A stretch of 64,000 nucleotides of DNA from Meconema thalassinum (Eukaryota; Arthropoda; Insecta; Orthoptera; Tettigoniidae). Below are positions 23,926 through 34,850 of the stretch, in pieces. The stretch lies in assembly GCA_946902985.2 (NCBI GenBank), contig OX336390.1, positions 528,134,861-528,198,860 on the forward strand, read 5' to 3'. Position 1 is the first letter of the stretch, and every line of letters begins with the position of its first letter. The notes beneath the pieces are model-generated. The model worked only from the letters and a program-made list of their open reading frames with translations. It searched no databases and was not told where the DNA came from. The translations under genes were made by a program, and so were the position numbers.

Positions 23926-24462
23926 AACATGTAAACAACATTTACCCCCCTTGTCTGTGTGTTAACCAAGTGACAAATACCAGTACCGTAATTCATGCAA
24001 TAATTCTTTCAGGTTAGGGAGTTCAAATATTTGTACTTCACACCTAATATAATTGGGCACAATCGTGTTGACTGACCGAAAAGCATTCTATAATAATATC
24101 AGTATTATGTTTCTGCAGAATGGCTATTTTGATACTAACTCATATTGCGGTAATATTGTTAATTAAATAATATTTAATGTGTTCCTACTACTGAACTACC
24201 CTTTTGCAAATTAATATACCATACTCTGCACTCTACATCTGAGTTATTCAGATGGAGTTTCATAGATTTTTCATGTTGTCACCTATTTGTGAGGGAAAAA
24301 ATATTGTTGCCATAATGAACGAATTCGTTGTAATTAATTTGAAATGATGCATTGAAAGAAATGTGTTGTTTCTTGTGGCTAGCCCGGATTTCAATCCATC
24401 AGCTTTTGAATGAAATGTAATTGCCTGAAATTATTTTTTTATAATGTTGTAAAATGTTTCAG

Positions 24463-24572
24463 AATCATTGGTAACCGCCCCAACACATACACCTTCACCA
24501 AGGCTCTGGCTGAAAGTGTGCTGCTTAAGGAGGGTGGAGATCTTCCTGTGGCCATTGTCAGACCTTCCATAG
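24463..24572 (+). CDS. Fatty acyl-CoA reductase exon with YxxxK active site
   Basis: The exon encodes 36 full residues. Its first base completes the Thr codon from the previous exon. It contains the [14 protein letters not shown] block, where Tyr and Lys form the YxxxK catalytic motif of the short-chain dehydrogenase-like domain, followed by PVAIVRPSI. It ends ATAG|gtatgg, and the next exon starts TGTTGTCAGC, restoring the family's RPSIVLSAWREP segment. A LINE begins 7 bases into the following intron, and its target-site duplication includes the last five bases of this exon. Confidence 0.95.
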
Positions 24573-24579
24573 GTATGGT
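24568..24579 (+). repeat. Target-site duplication (left copy) spanning the FAR exon 2 donor
   Basis: The 12-mer cataggtatggt includes the last five bases of FAR exon 2 and the first seven of intron 2. An identical copy lies at 26608-26619 on the far side of the LINE. Confidence 0.85.
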
Positions 24580-26607
24580 CTTCTTTAATCGTATCGGCCA
24601 ACTAAGGACCACGTTATTTCAACTGGCTTCTCTGGGCTTTGATCTTTGCCCAGTGTTCCTTCATTCGTTGCCGGTGTTGCTCTTTTCTTTCTTCCGTCCA
24701 CATCTTTCCCGTCTTCAACTTCGTTTTTTCTTGAAAACCCTGGTGGTCGCGTAGTTTCTTCCTGAGGGGATTGCGTTCTTGAATATCCCCACAGGTGATT
24801 TCCATCTCTTGCAGGTCACTTTCCACCTCTTCGAACCAGGCTGGCTTGGTCTTCTTATTTTTAAAATAGTTAAAGATCCGGTTCGTCAATCGTGTGGGTT
24901 TCATTCTAAGCAAGTGGCCATAAAATGCAATCCTCCTTTTCCTCATTACATCAGAGATCTTCTGGACATGAATATACAGCTCATAGTTATGCCGTCGTCT
25001 ATATTCACCGTTGTCTTTAATCGGGCCAAGAATTTTCCTCAAGATCTTTCTTTCCTTGATCTCCTTTCTTGTTCATGGTGAGGCATTCTGCTGCGTACAG
25101 AGCCTCTGGTCGTATGACAGTGCAATAATGCCTAAGTTTTGCGTTCAGGGATATTGACTTTTTGTTGTAAACGTCCTAGGTGAGTTGGTACGCCATTTCC
25201 ATTTTGTTCATGCGCGAAGTGAAGGTTTCTTTCTCACATACGTTGGGTTCTACCCACTCGCCAAGATATTTAAACTTATCTGTCCGTTTGATTTTCCCCT
25301 GGTTTACTTTTAGCTCCCTTGGTGCTGGCTTGATGTTAGTTATGAAGTGTGTTTTCTCCAAAGAGATCTGAAGACCAACTTTTGTTGCCTGTACCTGCAG
25401 CTGCTTAATTTGTTTTGTGGCCATGTCTAAAGAGTCGGAGAAAATTGCAAGATCATCTGCAAAAGCTAGGCAATCAATAGAAAGGTTCATGTTCTTATAA
25501 CCCAGTCGTACTCCATTTTGGACCCCATCGTTCATTTCTTTGCGCCACTCGCGGATGACTTTTTCAAGTGCACAGTTGAAGAGCAGGGGTGAAAGCCCAT
25601 CTCCCTGCCTAACTCCTGTCTTAATTTCGAAAGAGTTTGAAATTTCTCCTCTGAACTTGACTCTGGAGGTTGTGTTAGCTAAGGTCTGTTGAATGATTGC
25701 CCTGGTTTTATTATCCAATACAAATTCCTTTAGCATTTGAATAAGAGCTATTCTATCAATCGAATCATAGGCCTTCTTGAAGTCGACGAAGGTTACCACA
25801 AATTTCTTGTTCCTTTGCTTCAGATAGAAAAGGATGGATTTCAGATTCATAATTTGTTCGGCACATGAGCGCCTGAACCCTCCTTGGTACTCTGCTAATT
25901 GTGGATCAAGTTGTTGTTCTGCCCTAATCTGCAGAGCTTTTGAAATAATTTTGTAAGTTATCAGTAGGAGGGAAATGCCGCGGTAGTTGTTAACGTCCAT
26001 TTTGTCACCTTTCTTATGCAGGGGATGAATCAAGGCAGAAGTCCAGTCACGTGGAAGTTTCTCAGTTTCCCAAATCTCCTTGATAATGTCAGTCAATTTA
26101 TCAATCATCTTTTCACCAGCATAATTTCACAATTCGGCGATTATCGAGTCCTCACCTGGTGCCTTGTTGTTCTTAAGTGACTGGATAATCTGTTTGATTT
26201 CTTCTTTTGTTGGAGGGGATGAATCTGGGTGGACTTGTATGTTGTCTTCAAATGAGAAAGTGGAGTTTGGAGTCTCACAATTAAGGAGGGATTCAAAGTA
26301 TTCTGCTAAAATTTGGCAATTTTCTCTCTCACTGTAAGCTAGTCTCCTATTTGAGTCTTTGAACTGTAGACTCGGAGGATTGTATTTGCTTAGATTGCGT
26401 TTGAAGGTTCTGTAGAAGTCCCTTGTGTTGTTCCTCTGAAAGTATAGCTCAATTTGAGTTAGTTGGCTCTTGTTGTAGGCACGTTTTGCATTGCGGATGA
26501 TTTTTGCAGCGCGTTGTCTCTCGTTCACGAAGTTTTCCCAATTATCTTGGTTCTTTCCCAAGTTCCATTTCTGCCAGGCAAGTTGTCATTGCTTTACCAC
26601 TGAATCA
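24580..26607 (-). mobile_element. RTE-like LINE, 5'-truncated, in FAR intron 2
   Basis: The minus-strand element is bracketed by perfect 12-bp direct repeats. It keeps the end of the endonuclease-RT linker, the reverse transcriptase and the C-terminal region, and it lacks the 5' endonuclease. Its 3' end lies against the FAR exon 2 donor, and it is antisense to FAR. It is relatively fresh: two in-frame stops and one frameshift in about 2 kb. Confidence 0.88.
24614..26590 (-). pseudogene. LINE reverse transcriptase and C-terminal region
   Basis: In order on the minus strand: a linker with NNKAPGEDSI (about 26145), the RT fingers with LHKKGDKMDVNNYRGISLL (about 26010), FVDFKKAYDS (about 25770), GVRQGDGLSPLLFN (about 25600), the catalytic FADD box CLAFADDLAIFSDS (about 25440), and the thumb and C-terminal motif RRIAFYGHLLRM (about 24920). 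The enzyme copies element RNA into DNA at a nicked target. In-frame stops lie at 26127-26129 and about 25176, and a frameshift near 25060. The RTE-like assignment rests on the motif style. Confidence 0.85.
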
Positions 26608-26619
26608 CATAGGTATGGT
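26608..26619 (+). repeat. Target-site duplication (right copy) with a decoy splice donor
   Basis: This second copy of cataggtatggt retains the ATAG|gtatgg donor context outside any exon. It marks the ancestral continuation of intron 2. Confidence 0.85.
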
Positions 26620-26867
26620 ATTATTATTATTACAAATAACCTATGGAGAAAATTATATGTTTATAGGAAACTTAGCCCTAAAGAGGCATCAGTTTGGATT
26701 ACTTGTGAATGTGATCAGTTGATACCAAAACTGAAAGAAAGTAGGTAGACTACTGGTATCAGATATCATCAATTTATAGCAATATGTCTCCAAATGTTCA
26801 GAGGTTTATGAAGCTAGTCAGGCAGTGGCAACAAAACAAGAAGTTATTATTAGATTAGAGGCGGCTT

Positions 26868-27165
26868 CGGTGGCATAGTTGGTAGCATGCTGCGCTTCTA
26901 TGCCCAAGATCGCGGGGTCAATATATATTAAAAGTCAACCCCTGGCACTATCCAGCCCATGACGGGCTAAGGCCGACCAAGCGACCGCTGCCCAGCCATT
27001 TGGCCTGCAGATATTGGGGTGACGCGTGATCAGCGCGTCGGGTCCCCTCGGCCGTTAATCTTGGTATTCGTGATCGGGGCGCTGTCTCACTGTCAGACAG
27101 CTACTCAATTGTCCTCACGAGGCTGAGTGCACCCCGTTCCAACCCTCACGTCAGTTTTAAAGGTC
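26868..27165. repeat. Composite SINE: one head and a second body
   Basis: The left part starts ggcggcttcggtggcatagt, the same tRNA-like head as at 36421. After about 75 bases it gives way to an unrelated body (gacgggctaaggccgaccaa to cacgaggctgagtgcacccc) that looks like another SINE in minus orientation. It lies in FAR intron 2. Confidence 0.55.
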
Positions 27166-27176
27166 AGTATATATAC

Positions 27177-27178
27177 TC

Positions 27179-27214
<36 letters not shown>

Positions 27215-27217
27215 TTT
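27177..27217. repeat. (TTTA)n microsatellite
   Basis: About ten copies of the TTTA tetranucleotide lie in FAR intron 2. Confidence 0.95.
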
Positions 27218-27588
27218 CTACTTACTTCGTCAGATGCCCACTGTTATCGGCTTCGATTGTTGACAGCAGTTGGTGCCAAGATATTGAAAGAATGGCTGAA
27301 TATAAGTGATACAAGGGGTACACGGACTTTGTGTGCACACTGTAGAATGCAAATAAAATATATATTATCATTTATGAACAGTCATATATAGAAAAGATAT
27401 ACTAAATTTCCAAACCATGTATGTGGTCCACAATTTGTCCCGCAATATAAATATGGCCTTCCAGTAAGAGAAGGTGGAAGACTTTGTGTCTGCACCATCA
27501 TGTGATGAAGATGAGGTGCTCTATTTTAGAACTTTATGTACAATACTGTACTTTTTATCTCCTATGATTTGGATGTGTGTTGTTACAG

Positions 27589-28021
27589 TGTTGTCAGCAT
27601 GGCGGGAACCAGTCCCTGGCTGGGTGGATGGCTGGACGGGGCCGACAGGCCTCATTGCAGCTGGAGGAAAAGGATTGTTCCACACAATGTACTCTCATGG
27701 CAGCAAAGTGGCAGATGTGGTTCCAGTGGACATGGTGGTAAACCTGTTGATCTGTGCGGCATGGCGGACAGCTACCGAACGCTCCAAGAATATAGCTGTT
27801 TACAACTGTGGTACTGGTCGACAGAAGCCTATAGTGTGGAGGGAGTTTGTGGGCCTTTGTTTCAAATACATGAGGAAGTATCCCCTGAGTGACACACTCT
27901 GGTATCCTCATGGTTGGTGCTGTTCCAGCTGGACATTTAACATGTTGTGTGTATTTATCATGCACATGGTTCATGCACATGTGTTAGATTTCTTCATTCG
28001 ACTTTCTGGAAGAAAACCCAT
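27589..28021 (+). CDS. Fatty acyl-CoA reductase exon, Rossmann end and start of C-terminal domain
   Basis: This 433-bp exon follows a tgttgttacag acceptor. It encodes the conserved SAWREPVPGWVDGWTGPTG segment, the GGKG and VDMVVN motifs that close the Rossmann domain, and then a hydrophobic stretch (about 27925-28005) that in the family leads to the membrane-associated C-terminal part. It ends AT|gtaaga, and the next exon's G completes ATG. The frame is intact, with no stop or shift, so the gene is probably functional in this region. FAR proteins act at the endoplasmic reticulum or peroxisome; which one applies here cannot be seen. Confidence 0.95.
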
Positions 28022-29689
28022 GTAAGAATTTGTGTCATTTTAAGATTTGTAAGCATATCTCCACTTAGTATAAAACAATGTCCCCGATTCTTGGATGTCA
28101 CGGGTAATCTCGAGAACCACTGGATGGATTTTGATGAGGTTTTCACCATTCTGTAAAGGATATCTCGAGGAAGGTTTCTGTAGAAAATAATTTATTTATG
28201 ATCAAAGGAAGCCAAGCAGTAACGATTTCAGTGAAAAAGTCGAAAAGAAACTGGCGTCCGTGCACTTTTTAAGCTTACGCTGGGCAAACCGTTAAAAATA
28301 TCAATATAGTATGAGTGTAAGAATTGTTCAGCATGAAAAGTTCGACAAAAAAGTCTCTGAGAGCATATCTCTATCTTCAATACATCGCCCACTATAAGTG
28401 TTTTTACGTTTTCATTTCTACTAACAATCTCCATTCAATTACTTATGCGACAGTTTACGAGCTAGCTAGGGGCGAGTCTATCACCCCAGTTGCAGCCTAA
28501 CTAGCGGGCGAGCCTATTACCGCAGATACAGCCAGCAGCAAACTGTCGAGTCGTGTTGAGTAACGACTTCAGAGAAGAGTGGTTGTGTTTGGAATTTCCC
28601 TGGAAGTGCAACTTGGCTTTTCTTTATTTCACATGTGAACTTCTCGTTCCGCAAAATGCACAGTCAAGTTGAGATTGGACGAAGGGGGGATTTGTGTTTC
28701 ATGCACCTCGCCATTCTTAAATTACGTCTGACAAGAATTCGTTGCACATGCATCTCCGTCAGGGACGGTGCGTCATTAAGGGCCGAATGGGCCCTGCCCA
28801 CCCAAGGCCGTTAGGCAGCATTGCAAAGAATTTGCTTAATTAATGTCTTTTAAAATTACTTTATATTACAGATACTCAACTTAAATAAGTGTTTTACCCT
28901 TCTAGAATCTCTAAATAGAATTCATTATACTGTAATTAACTCATCCCTAGCTTAAAATCATGACAGTCTCGTACGGTGTATCGTCATAGCGAGGGCCGCT
29001 CCACAGCAAGTCCCATGTAAAGTATATGGCTTCATAGGCCAGGTGAGGAAACAGTGGACATAGCACTGTCTTGCATGCGAATTCTTCAGTGCTATGAAGG
29101 GAATTTTCTCTCTCTTCAAGGGCCAGCAGATTGGGCCCATAGCGTTGATTTGAAGCTTCCTGCTTCTGTCTCTGTCAAACAGGATTACGGGAGAAGGGTT
29201 CACCCCACCCCACGCTCTTAAAGAGGTATTCACCTATTGTTCTCAGATTTCTGACATGAAACAAACATATAATTATACATTTTCAGTTGTCTGATATCCC
29301 AAGTACAGTACAAATGTGTTAGTGAGTTCTCAAAGTATAGCTTAAATTTCCCGCCAAATCAATAAGAGCCCGTAGTACACTCTTAACTCCGGACGGACAA
29401 TAGAGAGCTGACAGGGTGCCTCCTTGGGCAAGAGACAGAGTTTAGATAACATGTGAATGGACTCACTCTATGCGAAGTGAATGATGCATATCTTGCGACT
29501 TCTTAAATGCCTAATAGCTATGATTACCAGTACCCATTGTTGATGATTTGATAGAGTAAAGGAATGCAGTCACCACATCCCTTACTTTGGAGTTTGGGGA
29601 CCACTGGTCAATAGATTACAGTACGGTAGGCCTACTAGTTGTTGATATTGTTTGAGTATTCAATCCAAAGACTTGTTTGGTGCACCCAT

Positions 29690-30060
29690 CCTGAGCTAAT
29701 TGCTTCATCTCTTTATAGCTATCGCATAGTAATCTGTTCAACATGTTCTAACCTTGACCTTTCCATACAATTCTTGTCCTCCACCCTTCTTCCATAACTA
29801 AGTTCACTATTCCTAGATGCCTTAGTAAGTGTTCTACCAACTTCTCTTTTCTCTTCATTAGCCCTCACCAGAAAAATGTCTCCTGTCCAAGTATTTTTAA
29901 TTCCTGTACATTTGTTTCTCTATCTAACCATCTAATCTTCATAATTTTACTGTAACACTACATTTCAAATTCTTGTATTCTTTTCTTTTCTGCTGTATCA
30001 ACAGTCCAAGTTTCACTTCCATAGTGTGCCAAACTCCAGACAACATCTTTCAAAAATTAC
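29690..30060 (-). repeat. LINE 3' end fragment (family A) in FAR intron 3
   Basis: The sequence (ctgagctaattgcttcatct, ttccataactaagttcacta, caacagtccaagtttcactt) is an inverted, decayed copy of the family A LINE 3' region, extending about 300 bases further into ORF2 than the copy at 4507. The rest of intron 3 (28022-29690) holds no recognisable gene. Confidence 0.6.
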
Positions 30061-30377
30061 TTTCTAATACCTACATCTACAGTATATTAATTAATGTCAA
30101 CAGATTTATTTTCTGTGAGAAAGCAGTATATTACAGAATATTCAATAAAAACTATGTTCCTGTATTACGCATAAGGCTGCTTCAACTGTAATTCGATTCC
30201 TTTCACCCTTACTTGTCGACATTGCTGACTGACCTTGCCGACTGAATGTTTCCATAACTTATCACTAGAAGAAGGCTCACCAGCTCTCCCAACACTTGGC
30301 TTGGGGCAGTTGAATTGGATTTCAAATAGCCCAAATGTGTTTTATAGAAATTCATTAGCAATTTTTGTATTCTTTAG

Positions 30378-30635
30378 GTTGGTGAGTATTCAATCAAGAC
30401 TGAGGAAAAGTTCCAAGGACCTTGAGTACTTCACAACTCACCAATGGGAGTTCAAGGATGAAAACATGCATCTCCTCTCCAGTGTTCTCAGTAATGAAGA
30501 TCGTGAAACATTCCACTTCGATGTTCGAGCCATTGACTGGCCAACTTTTCTTGAGAGCTATGTTTTAGGAATCAGGAACTTCATTTTCAACCAACAACCT
30601 AGTACACTGCCCAGAGCAAGGAGAAGACTGCAGAA
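30378..30635 (+). CDS. Fatty acyl-CoA reductase exon, C-terminal FAR domain
   Basis: The 258-bp exon encodes the FAR_C (sterile-like) domain: the LEYFTTHQWEF segment, the FDVRAIDW motif and the ESYVLGIRNFI block, all diagnostic of insect FARs. The acceptor is ttctttag and the donor is AA|gtaagt. The phase fits both neighbouring exons. The upstream intron 3 contains a reversed LINE tail (29690-30060) that does not touch the splice sites. Confidence 0.95.
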
Positions 30636-31625
30636 GTAAGTTTAAAAGATTCTCTTCTTTTTAGAGTTGAGGGAATACAATAATTTAATTGGTTTTTATT
30701 AAAGAAAATAACCAAGGAGGCTTATCAGGTGTTGAGTCTTGTAATGTTCAGAGAGTACAAGGGGCACCCTTAACCTTGAACATTCTGAAATGGCACAGAA
30801 ACATTCCTCTGTGCATTGCATTCTGCCACCAGAGACATCTGAATAGAGAGGAACTTGGGTAACACAAAGAAACAGAATGCCAATATTATAGGAGAAAGAA
30901 CGCACATTATTCAATGTAATGCGTATATTGTTGCATTTTCCACCAAAAATGTTACAAACATCTGCTTAAAATAATTATGATTGCATAAAACATTTTTGCA
31001 TACAGACCTGGTAGTGCTATTATTAGTCTTCAACGTGTAGAAGTGATTAAAAGAAAGTAAAATATACACATTTCAATAAAGCAACATTTTGACATTCAAC
31101 ATCACTTTTGCATTCAAGCAGTCCAATATCAAAATTTACACAAATTGCAATTTCAAGCAACCTATCTTTAGCCAAGCATTTGCTGCACAGGTATACTTCA
31201 TTGGAAAAATAAGATTATAGGCCTACTCACCTGGTGATGAGACTAGTGATTTTTCGCATTCTAATCTGATCAAATCTGCTATGCTCCCCAAATAGAGTTT
31301 CTGTGCCAAAATAAGTACACATCAAGGGATTGGTTTCCCCTCTATACTGTATTGTGACAGGAATCAGGATTCAATCTACAAAATCTGAAGACAACTGGTA
31401 GCATGCGTTACTGATCACTAAATTTATAATGACTACTGAACACAATTATTTACACAATTCTCATGCAGCAGGCTGCCAAGTCTACAGCTAGATGGTGCTT
31501 CGCTGTGGAGTTCCCACCAGAGTCCCGCTTTGCATTCCCCCGATCTGTTCACGTGCCGTGTCAATCCCAGGGCCTTCAGCCCTGTCCACTCTTACCCAAA
31601 CACAACGCCCCATGGCACACACATG

Positions 31626-32202
31626 GTGTCCACAGAATTTTCAATGTCAATTTTCCTGACTTTTCATGACCATTTCTCAGCAAAATTCCTGACTCGCGAA
31701 GTCATCGTAACATCGGAAAAAAAGTTAATTGAGAATATATATAATTATATCTCTTTTATTTGCAGCCTCCACCATCCCCATAGCTGCCCAAAGCTCACCT
31801 CTTTATTCATTTAAAATACAAAATAAAGTTAATTATAATGCAATAATAATAACTTAACTATAGTGATGGGGTCGCCACATCCCTACGCCAACGCCAAAAA
31901 AGCGTACAAAAAAAGGTAAAAGAGGTTTTTACTATGATGTACTGTAAAAATGGAAACTTACCATAATGTCCAGTGAGTTATTGCTTTTTATCTTCAGAGA
32001 TTAGTTAAACTAGTAACATCAAAATATGGCTGTAAAACACAAAATACTGTAAGGTTAATATAAAATTCCTGACTTTCTAATACTTTTTGCCATTTTTTCC
32101 TGACTCACACCATTTTTCCACACTTTTTCCTGACTTTTCCTGACCAAAAACAAAATTCCTGACTTTTCCTGACTATTCCTGACTTTTCCTGCCTGTGGAC
32201 AC
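31626..32202. mobile_element. MITE with gtgtccacag ends and CCTGAC-rich subterminal repeats
   Basis: The termini gtgtccacag (31626) and ctgtggacac (ending 32202) are inverted copies flanked by catg on both sides (31622-31625, 32203-32206). Just inside, short repeats of ttcctgac occur in many copies, particularly at the right end (32070-32190). There is no coding capacity. The class is not assigned; a 4-bp target duplication is possible, but catg is itself palindromic. It lies in FAR intron 4. Confidence 0.6.
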
Positions 32203-32469
32203 CATGTTACAACACTCACTTACATAAGTGCACTGACTCCTCATCCCCGCTGCACACACCATCTGTCACTGCTCCCGCTCCACACTCTAAACTGCACACA
32301 ACTGGACTCTACTCTGAAGTCAACTGACTCGCTCTCACTTAGCTCATCTTTAAATATCTGCTAACAGAGCCACTCTTAATTTCTAGCTCATCCCAGAGCC
32401 ACTGGGTGACGACACTGTGTCCCGAACTGTCCGAAAGCTTGCAGTAGTTGTTTTTATAATAAAAGATAA

Positions 32470-32520
32470 AGATAATAACAATAATATCGTATGGCCTCGG
32501 ATGCCGGGTGCAAGCTTTGT
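32470..32520 (-). repeat. SINE 3' tail fragment
   Basis: An ATA/ATT-rich run followed by cgtatggcctcggatgccgg gives an inverted match to the SINE tail at 3600-3630. Confidence 0.4.
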
Positions 32521-32777
32521 AATATAAAGATAGTAACTTAAGTGGTTAGGATTGTACAGTCTGCATAGAATCTGTATGTTGGGCAGTTATTTTAACAAAG
32601 CACTCAGACCAAATATAAATATTCCTGCTTATAAGTGATGGGATTTTGTTGTATAAAAATAACAGCAGCCTTTACAATGGTTTGTTCATTCTTATTCTTC
32701 TCTTCTGCATTAATTCAATAAAATCTGTTACTCTTTTTGGGTAATTCTTATATATGAAGTAATGTCTCTTTTTTTAG

Positions 32778-32865
32778 GTTGCTCTGGATGCATCGAACCA
32801 CTCAAATCGTTCCTGTACTTCTGATCTTGTGGTTATTTCTTATGCTGCATTCATATTTTATTTAA
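32778..32865 (+). CDS. Fatty acyl-CoA reductase terminal exon with stop
   Basis: After a polypyrimidine-rich acceptor (tttttttag), the first G completes a Lys codon. The exon then encodes LLWMHRTTQ and a strongly hydrophobic run of about 18 residues before TAA at 32863-32865. Insect FARs typically end with such a Trp-containing, hydrophobic tail after a dibasic LxKL segment. Joined with the other four exons it gives 344 residues plus stop without a frame break. Confidence 0.88.
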
Positions 32866-33150
32866 TTTTGAATATCATATAGATGGTACTCCTGGATCCA
32901 GAACTGTGACTTTCCCACTGTGTGGAGAGTTCCTCGGGGAATTCAACATGAGCTGTTTATGTGTTGTTTTCAAAGGAGTGTTAACAGAGATGATAGCAGC
33001 ATGAATGCTCTATGTGTTGTTTTTAAAGGAGTTTTTGTGTTGAGTTGAACTTACGGAGTTGGCAAGAAGAAGTGGTTTTCTTGTATATTTTAATGTGGAA
33101 CACTGATTATATTACTGGGCATAATAAAGTGAGGATCATTAGCATTAAAT
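32866..33150 (+). other. FAR 3' untranslated region with AATAAA at 33123-33128
   Basis: The region after the stop is non-coding and contains a single well-placed AATAAA hexamer followed by a GT-containing stretch (gtgagg). This is the likely polyadenylation signal. The exact cleavage site is an inference. Confidence 0.55.
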
Positions 33151-33412
33151 CAAACAAAATTCAAGATGAGTACGAGGGAAGGACTAAAGAAGAATACTGA
33201 ACAAACTTCTAATGCAGAGGAATGTGCACTTTCGAAAAATGAAATTATAAAATCCTCAGAGGAAAACATTGGTAGAAAGGAAAGAAATGCAAGGAAGTGA
33301 AAGTGAAATGTGAAAGTAAGGTATAGAAAATTGTTTGAAAGTAGGGAAAGTACTGTAGATGCAGCTTATCGGAAGATTAAGTGTACCTAATTTTGGAGAA
33401 AGGAAGGCTGTT

Positions 33413-33605
33413 GTTGTTTGAGTCTTCAGTCTTTTGACTGGTTTGATACAGCCCTTCATGCTTCCCTGTCCTGAGCTTATCATTTCATATCTACATAGCT
33501 ACCACACCTTACATCCGAGGCAATCTGTTTAAACAAATTCTAACCTTGGTCTACTCCTACAGTTCTTATTCTCGACCCTTCCTTCCATAACTAACTTTGC
33601 TAGGA
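33413..33605 (-). repeat. LINE 3' end fragment (family A)
   Basis: Starting gttgtttgagtcttcagtct, this closely matches 4507-4735 and lies inverted relative to the LINE RT relic that follows at 33725. It is therefore a separate insertion. Confidence 0.7.
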
Positions 33606-33724
33606 AAGTATAGGGGTAAGGAGATTGAGGATGATATAGTGGAAAGGAAAGAGGAAATTGATGAGGATGAGAAAGGAGATTTAATTTTGAGATCAGAATT
33701 TGATATAGCTGGAAGACCTCAGTA

Positions 33725-34850
33725 GGAACAAAGCACTAGGCATAGATGACATACCAGGTGAGTTGAGGAAGACCTCAGTATGAACAAAGCATCAGGTATA
33801 GATGACATATCAACCGAGTTGCAACCTTGCATAGAGGATGAAGGTCTGATCAGGTTATTTCGCTTAGTATGTAGGATTTACAAGACAGGTGAGGTGCCTT
33901 CTGATTTTAAGATGAATATTATAATCTTTATACCTAAGAAAGCAGTTGCTGACAGAAGGGAAGATTTATTGTATGATGCCATCAGCTTGATTACTTGCTC
34001 TCGAAATATTCTGACAAGAATAATTTACAAGAGGATGGAACAACAAATTGAAACAGAGTTAGGTAAAGGCCAGTTTGGTTTCAAGAGAAACATATGAACA
34101 AGAAAAGCTGTAGTAAGTCTTAGGCTGATATTGGAAAGTAGAGTAAGGAAAGATAAGAGAACATTCATGACATTAGTAGACTTAGAAAAGGCTTTTGATG
34201 AAGTTAACAGCAGTAAATTGATATTTTGAAAATAATTGAAATAAAGTAGCCTACAGGGATAGGAGGGTGATCTAACACCATACAGAAACCAGACAGCAGT
34301 TTTTAGAGTTGAAGGACATGAGAGAGAAACTGGTATTCAGAAAGGTGTAAGGCAAGGCTGCAACTTATTATTATTATAATATTTGAATTGCAGCCAATGG
34401 CCATTTTAATTGAACACCTATAGGCTCCCCATCAAGTTCAATTTCAAGTAGTTCCAACTTTGGCTAACAGAGATGTGGTGAACGTTGGAACTTGATAGAG
34501 CGTTTCTAACCAAATAACAAATTTAGCTACACACTACCAATTGTAGTGGTAGGTTCTTTTACATGCCATAAACTTAAGAGATGGTTCCGCCGGCTTTACT
34601 TCCCCTATGAAGGAAGGCATACTGAAGGATTTAAACGCTCTTAACACCCGCACTTTTCAATCTGTACATTGAACAAGTAATTAAGGAAATGGGAGAGAAA
34701 TTTAAATTAGAAGTGAAGGTTCAAGGTGAACTTATTATTACTCTGAGATTTGCTCATGACACTGTCATCTTTGCAGATTCATCACAGGATTTGAATGAGT
34801 TTCTAAATATTATGGACACAGTCTTGAGGAAAGAATTCATTATAAAACAA
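33725..34850 (+). pseudogene. LINE reverse transcriptase relic
   Basis: Plus-strand frames encode NKASGIDDI, a fingers segment ending GQFGFKRN, then TLVDLEKAFDEV (about 34170), GVRQGCN (about 34350) and, after an inserted SINE, LFNLYIEQVIKEM (34655) and RFAHDTVIFAD (34750). The catalytic FADD is changed to FAHD, so the copy is dead. The stretch gaagacctcagta with its surroundings is duplicated in tandem (33712 and 33767). Confidence 0.8.
34368..34645 (-). repeat. SINE inserted into the LINE reverse transcriptase
   Basis: Between the RT blocks GVRQGC and LFNLYIE lies an inverted SINE tail and body (ATT run, agtagttccaactttggcta, gccggctttacttcccctat, aaggaaggcatactgaagga). It matches the outer SINE at 42935-43250. 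The tRNA-like head is absent. Confidence 0.7.

Larger units (their letters stand above)
269..24462 (+). other. FAR intron 1 (24.2 kb), filled with transposable elements
   Basis: The intron starts with gtgagt and ends with tgtttcag. It carries most of the TE features listed below on both strands and no other convincing host exon. Its length suggests a genome swollen by repeats. The stretches 2050-2530, 3660-4500, 5600-6430, 8211-9436, 14140-15020, 18480-19650 and 23920-24400 are AT-rich and show no gene or repeat that I recognise. Confidence 0.85.

Noticed and set aside
27594..27980. 128-codon minus-strand frame over FAR exon 3
   Set aside because: It is the antisense shadow of a strongly conserved plus-strand exon.
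28958..29233. 91-codon minus frame in FAR intron 3
   Set aside because: No motif or family resemblance, no splice or repeat context; it is kept out as a likely chance frame.
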